Shown one piece after another: positions 23,956 to 35,199 of a stretch of 64,000 nucleotides of DNA. The position numbers and the translations under genes are program-made. The notes beneath the pieces are model-generated. The model saw only the letters and a list, made by a program, of their open reading frames with translations, was not told the origin of the DNA and ran no database searches. Each line of letters opens with the position of its first letter. Position 1 is the first letter of the stretch. Source of the DNA: Anaspis maculata (taxonomy: Eukaryota; Arthropoda; Insecta; Coleoptera; Scraptiidae); assembly GCA_949128115.1 (NCBI GenBank), contig OX421961.1, forward strand, positions 51,074,171 through 51,138,170, read 5' to 3'.

Positions 23956-24260
23956 TCAGCAAAGGGGTATACAAGGTGCTGTGTACCTGGCTCACGGACC
24001 TGGCTGCAAGTCGGACACAGCCGAAAGTCGAAATGTTTCAATTCACGCGTTCACCAAAGACGAAAGAAGAGAGAGGTCTGGGTAAAGCGCGTAGAAAAAG
24101 GAGTTATGAAAAGAACTCATGCCAGCCTACAAAATGCCACAAGATTTGCGGCGTACACTTCATTACATCGGGGAAAAAAAGATACGACGATAAACTGCCA
24201 AGGTCCGTCGTCTTGCTGGCTTGCACATTGCACCCTTCAGCGTTTCATAAGGGTACGTCG
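23956..24260 (+). pseudogene. THAP zinc-finger domain relic, frameshifted
   Basis: THAP domains (C2CH zinc fingers, about 90 residues) bind DNA in P-type transposases and in many host proteins derived from them. Here the parts lie in successive frames: C-C-V-P-G at about 23971-23985 (first zinc ligand), then V-S-I-H-A-F-T-K-D-E after a shift, E-V-W-V-K-R-V in the first frame (the invariant Trp), and C-H-K-I-C-G-V-H-F after another shift at about 24138-24164 (final C-x2-H ligands). At least two frameshifts make it non-functional. No downstream transposase catalytic region is recognised. Confidence 0.65.
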
Positions 24261-24779
24261 CACCATCCAAGTTGATTCAAGCACTGGAGAGCCATTCCAC
24301 TGGAGAATGACATCAGAATGACTGAAGAAACTAAAAATTACAAACACCTGAATAATACCATAGTGATGATAGATATTATTTTGTTTCTATGTCACTGGCG
24401 GCGGGCGCGCTTTTGTTGTGTTGACATTATAAATAAAATTGACATGAGAAAATCTGGTGCATTTTGGTTTGGGACTCAATCCCCCCAGATATCTCCACTT
24501 CAACATATCGTCAAAAGATGGCAGAGGAATTTCGAATAAGGTCAATACGCTCAATGGACCTATTTCTTTTTCACGCCCCTTTTGCCTCCTATCGCCGCTC
24601 ATTGGCTAGATTTGCCTCACAATCTCCCGTAGCAACTCTGTCAGTGCCACTAGAGATAACCTTGTCATTACCCCCGACAACGATATGTTACAATTTGTCA
24701 TCAGTTGTCAGTAGAACAGAACCAAAAGTCTTGCCACGCTGCAACCTGCAACCTACAGACTCGACAACGCTTTACTTCT

Positions 24780-25157
24780 TTACAAAAGTGTAGTGTAAGC
24801 ATCAAATGAAGGGGAACCAGCGTGATAAGGGGATGAAGTATAGTGTGAAAGGATATTTTGAAGACGTACTTGTGAATAACCTGGAGGTAAAAGCGGAGTG
24901 CTACAGGAGCCAGAAAAAGAAACAAGCTTCTCAAGAAAATGTCCGGAACAGCATTTGTTTTCAGCGTCATCTTTGTACCTATCACTGGATGAATAGAAAT
25001 CTTCCACTCGGAAGTGCCGTGAGCACATCAAAACTGAAGCAAAATATTGAGGTTTTGTTGTGAAGTTGTAGTGGGTAATCGCCAAATAGGAAGGTGAGAT
25101 AGCATTCCCAGCACTTTGAACGGTAATTTGGGTGACCCCGCTTTTGGCTTTGTGCAA
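24780..25157 (-). other. Possible second THAP-like fragment, minus strand
   Basis: A 125-codon minus-strand frame contains M-C-S-R-H-F-R-V-E-D-F near its middle (about 24987-25020), which resembles the C-terminal C-x2-H-F part of a THAP domain. The expected upstream C-x-x-C and Trp are not in the same frame. It could be part of the same decayed element as the relic at 23956, in inverted orientation, or chance. Confidence 0.25.
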
Positions 25158-25536
25158 CTTGTAAAACAGCTGAAATTGTTTCGTTCGCCTTCAAATTCTT
25201 CCTGGTGCCGGTGTTTTCCAGTGGCGGCCATCCATTTATTTCGCTTATTTTCGTCGGCAGGAAAACCGTAGAACGAAACATTTGAGGGAAATATTCCCTT
25301 GGACTAGTGCGGACAACTTTTCACACGATATAGGAGCATTTTTCGAATTATTCGATCAGTGTAGCGACACGACACAGGTTGCAGTCATAAGTGACAGTGA
25401 CAATTCTAATTCATTGTGACAGTATCGCCTTCCTCGAATTCCCCGCCTAATAATTGAAGGCCTTTAATTGGCCAGGGGTGTGGCTTAAAATTGTTCATCC
25501 TTGTCTGAACGTCTCTGTTCCCCATAAGAAATAGGT

Positions 25537-25862
25537 CTATTAGTGATGACGTCAAAAGTTGAGTTTTGTATGAAAACAATCTCTGCTAGGTTGACAGCAC
25601 TCACTGACCTTACTGTCACTCCTGATTTCCACCCTATCACCTTCCCACATCCTTCACTGCAGCTCTCAAATGAAATGTAAAATGTATTTAACCTGCATTA
25701 TCCCACCCTCGAAGGCCTTTTTGGTTACGGAACACCCTACAGGAAGGTCGTTGTATCTATTGATCCGCAAATATTTCATTGGCTGCCACTTTGACAAGAA
25801 GTGTAGCCAGCTTACATGTTCGTTGTTTTCATACAAAATCCACGTTTTGACGTCCACTAATT
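25537..25862. mobile_element. 326 bp foldback MITE
   Basis: TTAGTGATGACGTCAAAAGT and TTTTGTATGAAAACAA (to about 25578) pair with TTGTTTTCATACAAAATCCA and GTTTTGACGTCCACTAA (to 25861). The loop is unsymmetrical and non-coding. It lies eight bases from the start of the next element. Confidence 0.65.
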
Positions 25863-25870
25863 GAGCGTAT

Positions 25871-27511
25871 TAGTGCGGCGGTTAACGACCATTTTTCAGA
25901 GAAACCTTGCATTTTGTGATAAAAGCATGAAATTTGACAAATACACTCTACAGACTGTCCTTTACTATATACAAGGTGGACCCACAATGAAACCGCCGTG
26001 CAGCTGTCAGAATTGCCATTTGCCTACCTTTCAGGGGCAAAAACTGAAGCCGGTTATTGGCTTTGGCTTGGTTTGAAAGTGACGTCTGTCAATGCAGTAG
26101 ACCTTCACAGTAAAATTCACCACAATAGATGTAAATATTACAAGAGGAGGGGAAATGTGAGGGAAGGGGATAGTTTCACATCTACCGCGGCACATATTTT
26201 CTTATTTGTTAATTTCGGACCAAATAGACAAGTTTGGTGTCGTCTCCTACTAATATTCATCTTCTTATTCCAAGTTAAGTGTTCGTTTTGCAATTTGAGA
26301 AAAATTGATTTTGATTTGTTCAAGAGAAAACATTTTTTAGCACAAAAATCTTGGGCTTTCTTTAATTTGACTTTTATCCTGGCTCAAGGCATTTGAAATA
26401 GAAATCCTTATTTAGTTCACTTCTTCAAAGCTTCTTGCACGTGAAAACCATGTACATGTGTGTACCAGACCTGATTTTTATTTTTAAAAGATCGTGAGCC
26501 TCATTTGCTGCTAGAGTCATAAAATAATTTCCAACTTCATTTTTTACCTCTTAAATAATAATAACAATTAGATAAATAACAACAACCACAATTTACAAAT
26601 TGAACAAACTACAAACAGAATTAAATTTAGGAATGACTAGACATAGCGAAAAAGAACTCGTCAATATTGTACATCACATTTTGCATAACCAGTTGTTTAA
26701 GTTTATTTTTCAAATGTAGTTCCGAGAGAACTTGTAGTTTTTCTGGGAGTATACAGAGTGTTTCAGTGACCTTGCATAATACTTCGGGAGGTGACTCCTC
26801 TCAAGAAAATAAGTCGAAAAGTAAGAGTAACATTTTACCCTAAAATGCTTCTTGAGGGAGTTACAGCCCCTCAAAGGTACGAAGTTGAACAAAGTTTTTA
26901 ATTATTTCAACTTCAAATTTGGTACAGAAAAGTTTTTTAACAGTGCAAATGTACATGCAAAGTTCTAAACAAATCCAACCAGTGGCAGCAAAATTAGAGA
27001 GGATTGGGATTATGTTGAAAATTATTCATGACACGTCCGTGTTTTTTCACTTTTACTTCAGAACGATGCATCCTACAGAAAAAATGCAAGAGGAATGAAA
27101 GTTTTGGATTGAACGAATCTATCGAAAACATCAAATTTGAAGATCTAATCTTTGACAGTTTTTGAGCAAATAATTGAAAACTTTGTTGCATTTTGTACCT
27201 TCCAGGAGCTGTAGCTCCCTCAGGGAGCACTTTAGGAAAAAAATTTACTCTTACTTTTCAACTTATTTTCTCGAGAGGAATCACCTCCCAAAGTATTATG
27301 CAAGGTCACTGAAACACCCTGTATTATAAAGTTTCGACCCCCAGTACTTGAGGCCACGTGCGCTCCTGATTCTAGAGTGAGCAACCGCCAAATCGCTCTT
27401 GTGCCTAGAGTCATAACTGTGGTATAGTAAAGGACAGTCTGTAGAGCGTATATGCCAAGTTTCATGCTTTTATCACAAAATGCAAGGTGGTTCCCACTGA
27501 CCGCCGCACTA
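25871..27511. mobile_element. TAGTSCGGYGG long-TIR element, copy A
   Basis: A 1.64 kb element. It begins TAGTGCGGCGG and ends CCGCCGCACTA, with inverted repeats of about 90-100 bp (25871-25973 and 27423-27511). Each repeat carries TGCATTTTGTGATAAA about 38 bases from the end and a second conserved block, CTACAGACTGTCCTTTACTA. It shares terminus and box with the 35200-37644 element. It contains an ACAGRGTG MITE (26752-27323). No transposase and no clear target duplication. Confidence 0.75.
26752..27323. mobile_element. 572 bp ACAGRGTG MITE (TTTCAGTGACC type)
   Basis: Begins TACAGAGTGTTTCAGTGACC and ends in the inverse, with long imperfect arms through the TTGCATAATACTT and GGAGGTGA blocks. 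Inserted in the right part of the 25871 element. Non-coding. Confidence 0.8.
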
Positions 27512-27520
27512 AATGATTAG

Positions 27521-27772
27521 TACCCGACACCCGCGCCGGTACGTTCCTTCGTTCGTCTCCATGACTATGATGTCGGTTTTCTTTTACACATTGCCGTACT
27601 GCTGGTTGCAGGCGTAATAATCGGGAAGTTTGCCCAGAACCACCCGAGAGGGAGTTATCAGCCAGCTCAAAATCGGATGAAACCCGCCCAGTGGCTCGCA
27701 CCATCTCCCGGCGGTTCCCCAATCCCCATCCAAGTCCTGATGCTGATGCTTAACGTTGCTGCAGTCGAGATA
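27521..27772. other. GC-richer segment open on both strands
   Basis: The plus strand is open for over 80 codons before the Harbinger-type MITE at 27776. It includes a hydrophobic run (H-I-A-V-L-L-V-A-G-V-I-I-G) followed by a Pro/Gln-rich part. The minus strand is open too (27462-27722). There is no start context or splice pair I trust and no family match. It could be a host exon, since GC is above the local background, or an old transposon piece. Confidence 0.2.
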
Positions 27773-27775
27773 TTA

Positions 27776-27941
27776 AGGTGCGTTCAGTCAGCTTATTTAG
27801 CCGCAAGTTTTAATTTTAGTCGTAAGCGCAGCGATGCTCATTGGCTGTCATGAACCAGCCTCCTCAGATCAGCCAATAAGCGATGCTGCGCTTACGACTA
27901 AAATTAAAACTTGCGGCTAAATAAGCTGACTGAACGCACCT
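27776..27941. mobile_element. 166 bp Harbinger-type MITE, nearly perfect palindrome
   Basis: Begins AGGTGCGTTCAGTCAGC and ends in the exact inverse. The arms match almost perfectly for about 60 bases and well for about 70. TTA flanks both sides (27773-27775 and 27942-27944), the 3 bp TWA duplication typical of PIF/Harbinger elements. The high arm identity suggests it is younger than its neighbours. Confidence 0.8.
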
Positions 27942-27944
27942 TTA

Positions 27945-29550
27945 CCCGACTGTAGCGAAGTACACCACTTGAACGTCCCCTTCATACAAGGGGCCGCCCT
28001 GTGTACAAATATGTCGGATTTGATTACTAGCGCCGAAATTTTGAACTTTAACTTTAGGTGTCCGGGATGTGGGATGTGTTGTAAGGATATTGTTAGTACT
28101 CCATTTTCTATGCTGCGAGAACGGATCCTACAATGTGCCCAATATACAGCTTGACTTGTATAGGAGGAGAAAAGTTTTAATTAGTTACCTACTTCAAAAT
28201 ATGGTGCTGATGCAGTCCGTCAAAATTAGGTATACCTAATTGTGGAAAGTTGCATTATCTTGGATTTAAAGAGGGATTTACCAAACACTGCTGATGTCTG
28301 TGTTGGTGAAACTAGTGACGATATACAGTCTTCACTTTGTCTTTCGTTTTTGTATTCTGGCTAAGAAGTTACCACAAAACAGATGCTAGAAACTACCCAC
28401 GGTTTTGTTTTAGAAATTGAGGTACCTACCTATACCGCGCGCTCTGAAACTTTTAATAACTTTTCAGCACAGCTAGAAGTTTCCATTGAAAATACAGGCG
28501 TCATCTTCAAACAAGGCGAAGACAGGTGGAACGGCTCAATGCCGCCCGCGATACATCACACCACCCGCCGCAAGTAGAACAAAAGTAGGCCTAAATAAGA
28601 GCGCAAACTATTAATTAGTTTCGAGTTCATCACGGAACGTTAAGTTGCTGGAGGGTTCCGAATAACTTGGTTGATGAAGTTTATTCATTGAGCGATCGAG
28701 AGCCCAATGTTGTCGTAGCAAAAGAGTGCACCAGCATCACCACCACCACCACCACCACCGCCACCATCACCACCACCATCACCGCCACCACAAAAGCATT
28801 GTTTAAATCAGAGCTCGGCTACACAAACAATATTGGATGTTTTCCCGTTGAACGATGCAAATTCCCGTAAGTGATGAAAATTCCAGCCATGCAGCATGGT
28901 GCGGATGTTTTGCATGCTTTACGCTCAGGTGAAGTTCATTCTTTTTCTATCATGTCATGACGTACACCGCAGCAAAATATAATGAAGAGTTGCGTTTCTT
29001 ATTCATAAACACGCTGTAAGCAAATTGTATTGCAGCAGAGTATGCATGCATTTTATGCTAATAAAATTGTTTATCCGTGTTTCTCAGTTTGCAATGGTGC
29101 AATAACACCGGACTAGAAAAACTAGAACTACCGTGGGTCGGCCACGGTAAAAAAAAACGTACAAAAAATATTCCCTTCTAAAATTTTTGTTCCTCGAGAA
29201 ATTTCAACAAAATTGGTATCAATTTGCTATAGCTGTTATTCCTCTTAAGCTCGTTTTTTTTTTATTGGAAGTTGTCAGGAAGGCTGAACCAATGATGAGT
29301 ATCGAAATTCAGCACAACAACAAGTAAATTGGTTTATCTACTCCTATTAAATAATTCTGACATTAACTATGCGCTTCTGATTAATTAATGACATTCATAA
29401 CTCACTGCCAAAGCCCCGCCCCGTGGGTTATGGGCTCATAACCCAATGGCTCCAACCAACCAGAAGTGGCAATTTCCGTAAATGCAACATATCAAGGAGG
29501 CTTATGAGATGACTTGATTTTTAGTCAAATGTCAAATAAAATGTATCAGG
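27945..29550. other. Unassigned stretch with a short CAC microsatellite
   Basis: No gene recognised. It contains the microsatellite at 28735-28792 and a GTGGGTCGGCCACGG hairpin near 29133. AT-rich elsewhere. Confidence 0.35.
28735..28792. repeat. Imperfect (CAC)n microsatellite
   Basis: About 19 CAC/CAT/CGC triplets in a row. Small open frames across it encode Thr, His or Pro runs and are not genes. Confidence 0.85.
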
Positions 29551-30323
29551 TACAGGGTGTTCACGATAAAATTCACCCCCTCCCTTCTAGGAGATTCCCC
29601 TTCGAGATATTTTGAAAAACTAAAACCTTTTTCTCAACGATTCTTCCCAGGGATCTTGAACCGATCGTCTAAAAGTTTTCAATTGGTACCGTATACAGGG
29701 TGTGTCATGTAACTTTTTCACTTCAAATGCAACACCCTATATTCTATTACGTCATTTGATGGAGCCTTTTTTTCTGATTACAAAGATATATGTATAACAT
29801 TTATGATTTATTTTGACAAGGAAGCTGTCAAAAAAATTATGAAATAGGTAGTCAGATAAGTTAAAAATTAAAAATTACGCGACACCCTGTATACGGAACG
29901 TCATAGACCATTTATCCATGCAGAGTTGAATTCTGCAGACAAAATGCTGCGAGAACAACATTTTTTCAAGTGAACTGTAGAAACCACTGTAGAAACCAAA
30001 GCCATCTTGCCGCGAAACAAAATTATTTGACTACCTATTTTATTATTTTTCCGACAACTCACTTGTCAAAATAAATCATAAGTGTCATATATATTTGCAA
30101 TCAGAAAAAAAAGCTCCACCAAATAACGGAATAAAATATAAGGTGTTGCATTTAAGATAAAAAAGTTACATATCACACCCTGTATACGGTACCAATTAGA
30201 AACTTTTAGAGGATCGATTTAAGGTCCCTGAGAAAAATCGTGAAGAAAAAGTGTTTAGTTCTTCGAAACATCTTGAAGGGGAATCTACTGGAGGGGGGTG
30301 AATTTTATCGTGAACACCCCGTA
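29551..30323. mobile_element. 773 bp foldback element, ACAGGGTGTTCACG type (outer)
   Basis: Begins TACAGGGTGTTCACGATAAA and ends in the inverse (TTTATCGTGAACACCCCGTA). Arms pair through ATTCACCCCCT, GATTCCCCTTCGAGAT and TTGGTACCGTA. It encloses a second ACAGGGTG element (29694-30184) at its centre: outer arms are 143 and 139 bp. Non-coding. Confidence 0.85.
29694..30184. mobile_element. 491 bp ACAGGGTGTGTCATG element (inner)
   Basis: Begins TACAGGGTGTGTCATGTAAC and ends in the inverse (ATATCACACCCTGTA). The arms include the GCAACACCCTATATTCTATT block at about 29731 against its inverse near 30131, and CATTTATGATTTATTTTGACA against its inverse near 30065. TA flanks both ends. It lies centrally inside the 29551 element. 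Confidence 0.8.
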
Positions 30324-30738
30324 CCTGTCACTGTAAATTTTTATTTTTCTACATTCACGAAGCCAGTAGACAGAATTCCTACGAAAACGTAGAGTTTGAA
30401 CCTCCAGAAATTTTAGAAGCGGCGAAATCGGTGGTCTCGAATCTATAATCTACTACCGGAAAAGTCTCGACATAAGTCGATTTGTGTTGACTGCAGGTTG
30501 GCTGTCTTCTTGGCGGGCTCTCGTTCACTATCCACCAACGCGGTGCTGCAATCCCTTGCAGCCGCACGCAGTGAGAAAATAATTTGTCAGGTGGTCATTC
30601 AGTGCCTTGCGTCTCAATCATTGAACGGTTTACGTGGTAGAAACTTTATCATTAGACAAAATAATAATGGAGGTTCATCCAACAAAATTATTCTTATTCT
30701 TATTGAATTGACGTTGATAAAGCATAGTATTCTACTTG

Positions 30739-30832
30739 CATATGATGGTTATAATCCACTCGGGTGTTTTACGACACTCGCTGTCGCTCGTGTCCTAAAC
30801 TACACCCTTGTGGATTATAACTATCATTATAT
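30739..30832. repeat. 94 bp foldback
   Basis: GCATATGATGGTTATAATCC at 30739 pairs with GGATTATAACTATCATTATA at 30813. The loop contains GACACTCGCTGTCGCTCGTGTC. MITE relic. Confidence 0.6.
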
Positions 30833-30929
30833 GCTCGTTGAATAATATACTATTATCCTTTGTCATCTGTTAGATAATAAAAGACGTCAAAGTTTAAAAC
30901 TTTACCACTTGATTAGCTACTCGAACTAT

Positions 30930-31470
30930 CCGACGGATTGAAACCAAATTCGGCAGGAAGCAACACAACAAAAAAATCACATTACTCAAGTCTGCAGTTA
31001 GAGTTTTCCATCATTTCCCGGACGGGCACTATAAATTTTCGAACTTTTTCCTGGACAATACACTCTGGGTTCAGCTGTTCACCCGGTCTTTGGCTCATTT
31101 CAAATCCTTAATAACCAAACATGTGAGTTTTGTTACATCGGCCTGACAAATTTGATAAGTATTCATGTCAAACTGACGGCCGTACGATTATTGTTGCAGA
31201 TATAGGTGTGTCTTCTTTTGTGTCTTTTGTACCATTTGAGGCTCTGAAGCCCCTTAAAACTCCTTGAACTGCAGTGTTTTTCGACGTGTATTCGCAAGTT
31301 AGCCTTTTAGGATGGTCGCTCGACTTGGTCGATCTTTTTTTGAATTTCCCAATCAAAAATTCCCTTCCCGATGGGACGCTTTGACGTTTCTGGATACTGC
31401 TAGAAAAGTTTTGTATCGCCCATAACAGATTTTTTTTTATCTGAAACACTTCATTCAAATTTTGATCTAT
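30930..31470 (+). repeat. Interspersed repeat family R, partial copy
   Basis: It shares with 42310-43470 and 47640-48500 the landmark GAAGCAACACAAC, then AAGTCTG and GTTTTCC, and further on a CTGGATACT, AAAAGTTTTGT, CGCCCA series (31391-31430). Degenerate and non-coding. A 102-codon minus-strand frame crosses it and is not believed. Confidence 0.6.
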
Positions 31471-31745
31471 GTTCACCTAATTATTGTTTCTCAACCAATT
31501 TTCAAAATACTGAAATTCATTGGAAAATAGAGATCGAGAGCTTCAACAATGGAGCTATCCAATTTCATCTTTCAGGGTTCGTCAATGGAGGCGGCACATT
31601 TCCGATTCGGAGTTGGCAAGTCAAAATAAAATTGTCAGAAGTGATAGCCATTGTGGGGATCATGTGGAAAGTACTCTGCAACGTTTTTCGAAGCTGTGAA
31701 GTTGTGCTCTGTTAGTTTATACCGAACCCTCAGAGTTTTTTTAAC

Positions 31746-32440
31746 ACGAGCGAGCCGCGAGGCAGCCAGTTAAGCAATGGAGGAGTATTACAAAAATGAA
31801 TTGTACACATGTTCTCCATACTACCTACCTTGAAATTCTACTACTATTTTGCATTAATTTACTTACTAAAAATAAGAAAATGTACAAACTGACATTTAAA
31901 TTGTGCTTATGTCATTAATGACAGCCAAAACAGTGACACAAAGTGCTCTATTTTTATGTGCACGGAGTGGAATTTTGTGAAAATATTTTTCGCAAAAACA
32001 GTGCTACAAAGTAGTCATATTATAATCGAACAATAGTATATGCATATTGTGAAACTAGTGACAATTTTTGTAATACAACTAAGTTTGCTCAACGAGCCGC
32101 GAGGCGGCGAGTTAGGCTATGTAGGAGTAGGTATTATGAAAAAGGAATTGTAATACATGTTTTTCATACTACTTTGTGTATTTCGCCTTAATTCACTTAA
32201 TAAGAATAAGAAAATATATAAACTAACATTTGAATTGAGCTTATGTCATTATTAACAGTCAAAACAGTGGCACAAAGTGCTCTATTTTCAGTTGCACAAA
32301 TTATAGCATTGAAAAAAACAGTGCTACAAAGTAGTCGTAGAATAACCGAAATAGACAAAAATAATCGTGTCTCATTATTCTGCCTTGTAAGTTGGTTATT
32401 GATCAAAATCAAGCAAGGAATCAACTTGACGGTCACTATC
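31746..32440. repeat. Two tandem units of ~345 bp
   Basis: The unit starts with GAGCCGCGAGGC (about 31750 and 32094). The next landmarks, CTTATGTCATTA and ACAGTGNCACAAAGTGCTCTAT, occur at about 31906/32240 and 31930/32265. The units have diverged considerably. Open frames here are short and unrelated to known proteins. Confidence 0.7.
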
Positions 32441-32755
32441 TTCAACAAGGTATTTTTTTTTTATTAGAGTTATCTATGGAATTGCCATTTTGTGTTGGAA
32501 ATAAAGCGTGGTGAGCGGTGTTGAGTCAAATGGAGTTCAACATCACAGATCAATAATAAATGTTCACAAGTAAAAAAAAAAAAAGTTCACAAGTTGATAT
32601 TTGCCAAACAGATTTATATTTATTCTGTAACAGTCATTTCATTTGCCATAGCTTATACTTCAATGGAAAAGCAGTGAAATTGGTTAAGCCTATATCTTGA
32701 ATCAAGATATGTATATCTAACCATAAAAAAAACACTTCTCCCTTGCTACGTAATA

Positions 32756-34274
32756 GGCCAGGCGGTATGTCGGTAAAATCACTACAATCTGGAAAAAACT
32801 CCGACCAAAGCTTTTATGGTGTCAAACTCTTCGTAAGGTCAGTAGTTATCTACCACTGAGTTTCCGCCCAAAAACGAGTTGTGCTGATTCCTCCACATCT
32901 GCGCGAAGGTAAAGGATGCCTCGAAAGTGCAAAAAGACCTGTTAAACTTCCGTACTTTTTTGTTATATTTGCCTGAATGCAAACGTACAACTCTTACGCA
33001 AACATTGGAAGCATCTGTCATCATCTCTGTGCCAGTCTTACTGTTGAAAAAAAAGATTTCTTTGTGCGGATCAGATAAATCACATTTTATTGTTTTTCCA
33101 CACAAGAAAACGATGGAGCAACATGTATTTTGGATGTTTTCTAATGACTTGTACTCACTGAGCTTATCTATGGCATTAAAATTTCAATAACAGCATTTTT
33201 GAAGATGTTGCCAGCAAAAAAGTGAATAATTTTCACCCGCCTGTTCAGCAGCAATTTCTTCAATTTTACCAAACACCGTTTGCGAAAATTTTATAAGGAA
33301 TGGAAAGCTCAAACTTTTCTCTAACGATATCGTGCCTGGTTAACCGCGGCACGCACTTGAAATTAAAAAAAAACTATTTTCTTTTCGAGAGGTCCTGTTT
33401 CACCCGTGTGCGGCCGTGCCTACTTGACATAGACCGGACTGAATACACGAGCTTGGAAATGTACTCTTTTCCAGCTTTAAAACGCGACCATTATTATTGC
33501 GACTTTGTACATTGATTTATGAAGAAATCATACATTATTTTATCATCAATGGTCGTGTTTCAAAGCTGGGAGAGAGTACATCTCCAAGCTTGTGTAATCA
33601 GTCCGGTCTATGTCAAGTAGGCATGGCCGCACGCGGGTAAAATAGAACCGCTCGAAAGAAATCAGTTTCCTACACTCCCAAAAAGCGTGCCGCGGTTAAG
33701 CCAGATATATTATCATTAGAAAACAGTTCCAGCTTGTCATTTCCTATGAAATTTTCGAGAACGGTGTTTGGTAAAATTGAAAAAACTCCTGCTGAACAGA
33801 CGGGTAAAAATTATTCTCTTCTTAGCGGGCAACATCTTCCAAAATGCTGTTATTGAATTTTTAACGCCATAAATGGGCTCAGTGAGTACAAGTTATTAGG
33901 AAACATCCAAAATACATGGTGCTTCATCGTTTTCTTGTGTGGAAAAACAATTAAATGTGCTTTATCTGACCTGCACAAAGAAATATTTTTTTTAAACAGT
34001 AAGACTGGCACAGAGATGATGACAAATGCTTCAAATGTTTGCGTTAGAGTTGTACGTTTGCATTGAGGCAAATAAAATGAAAAAGTACTGGGGTTTAACA
34101 GGTCTTTTTGCACCTTCAAGACATCTTTTACCTTTGGGCTGATGTGGAGGAATTAGCACAACTCGTTTTTGGGCGGAAACTCAGTGGTAGATACCTACTG
34201 ACCTTACGAAGAGTTTGACACCATAAAAGCTTTGGTCGAAATTTTTTCCATCCAGAATGACCTACCGCCTGGCC
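32756..34274. mobile_element. Foldback element with GGCCAGGCGG termini, copy 2
   Basis: A 1519 bp palindrome flanked by TA (32754-32755 and 34275-34276), beginning GGCCAGGCGGTATGTC and ending ACCTACCGCCTGGCC. It aligns along its whole length with 1427-2943, including the central GACATAGACCGGACTGA pair around the loop at about 33430-33610. Four arms in two copies allow their ages to be compared. No protein of a known transposase is present. Confidence 0.85.
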
Positions 34275-34276
34275 TA

Positions 34277-35199
34277 TAAGGCATAGAAATTTTTTTTCTA
34301 TTTATATAATTCACCCAACTTACCCCTGTACCGCAGTAAAAGTTCTAAGCTCACACTCAATTAAAAATAAGAAGTGAAGTTTCAACACTTCTTGTCGGGT
34401 TGCTGACTTGCTGCCCATCTCTATCTCTACGCAAAGCATATTTCTTGAATTTCCCCGTGTCTTCTGAAATTCTACGGCGTAAAATATATGATTTGTAGTG
34501 GTTGAGTCTGCCGTGGTATAGTGCAGTGGGGGGGGGGGCACTGCATCAGATGTAACGACGCTTATCGCTAGAGACGAATGCATCAGCACAAAAGTCTTTG
34601 CCGCAACATCAACGCTGCTCTCTATAGTTTCTCTGGGCATTCCGTAGAACACATCCCATTCTTCAAGCGATGGCTTGCAGCACAAAACTAAGCTAGTTAG
34701 ACGGAAAATACAAACTGCGAAATTTACGAGGATTCCATCGATTTTATTAAAACTTCACGAGTTGCAAGTGCTGGGGCAGTATGTCGGCAAAAACTTCGTA
34801 GTAGCGGGAGAGCACACCAAGAGCAACAAAAACAGTCTCTGGCAGTTGGACGATGAGCTGCAAGAGCCACTATTTTACAACCGCGAATTCTAAATATGAT
34901 GAGGGCAAATAATGCGGTTGTGCGGCTAACAACAGCTAATCAGTTGGTCTTCACACCATGCACCTGTGATTATAATAGGATGTCTCTCCTCTTTCTATTC
35001 ACTTGATAGCAGAGTATGAAAGCAAATGATTATTGAAAGAGGAATTGGAAGGATCAAAAACATTGTGAAAAAACACGAAAAAAAACAACTACGTATAAAC
35101 TTAGTTACTGAGTAGTGCATCTACGCATCCACCATCTTTGTGATAATGCGTGAAAGGTTCTCTCCACGCTCACTTCAGCAACACATAGTTTTTCCATAG
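34277..35199. other. Unassigned stretch with a poly-G run
   Basis: No recognised gene. A run of about ten G follows GTGCAGT at about 34530-34540. A 121-codon minus-strand frame (34320-34685) has no family resemblance and no splice context I trust. Confidence 0.35.

Noticed and set aside
28667..28870. Small open frame with a Thr-rich run
   Set aside because: Created by the (CAC)n microsatellite.
34320..34685. 121-codon minus-strand frame
   Set aside because: No motif, no splice or start context, low-complexity poly-G inside; treated as chance.
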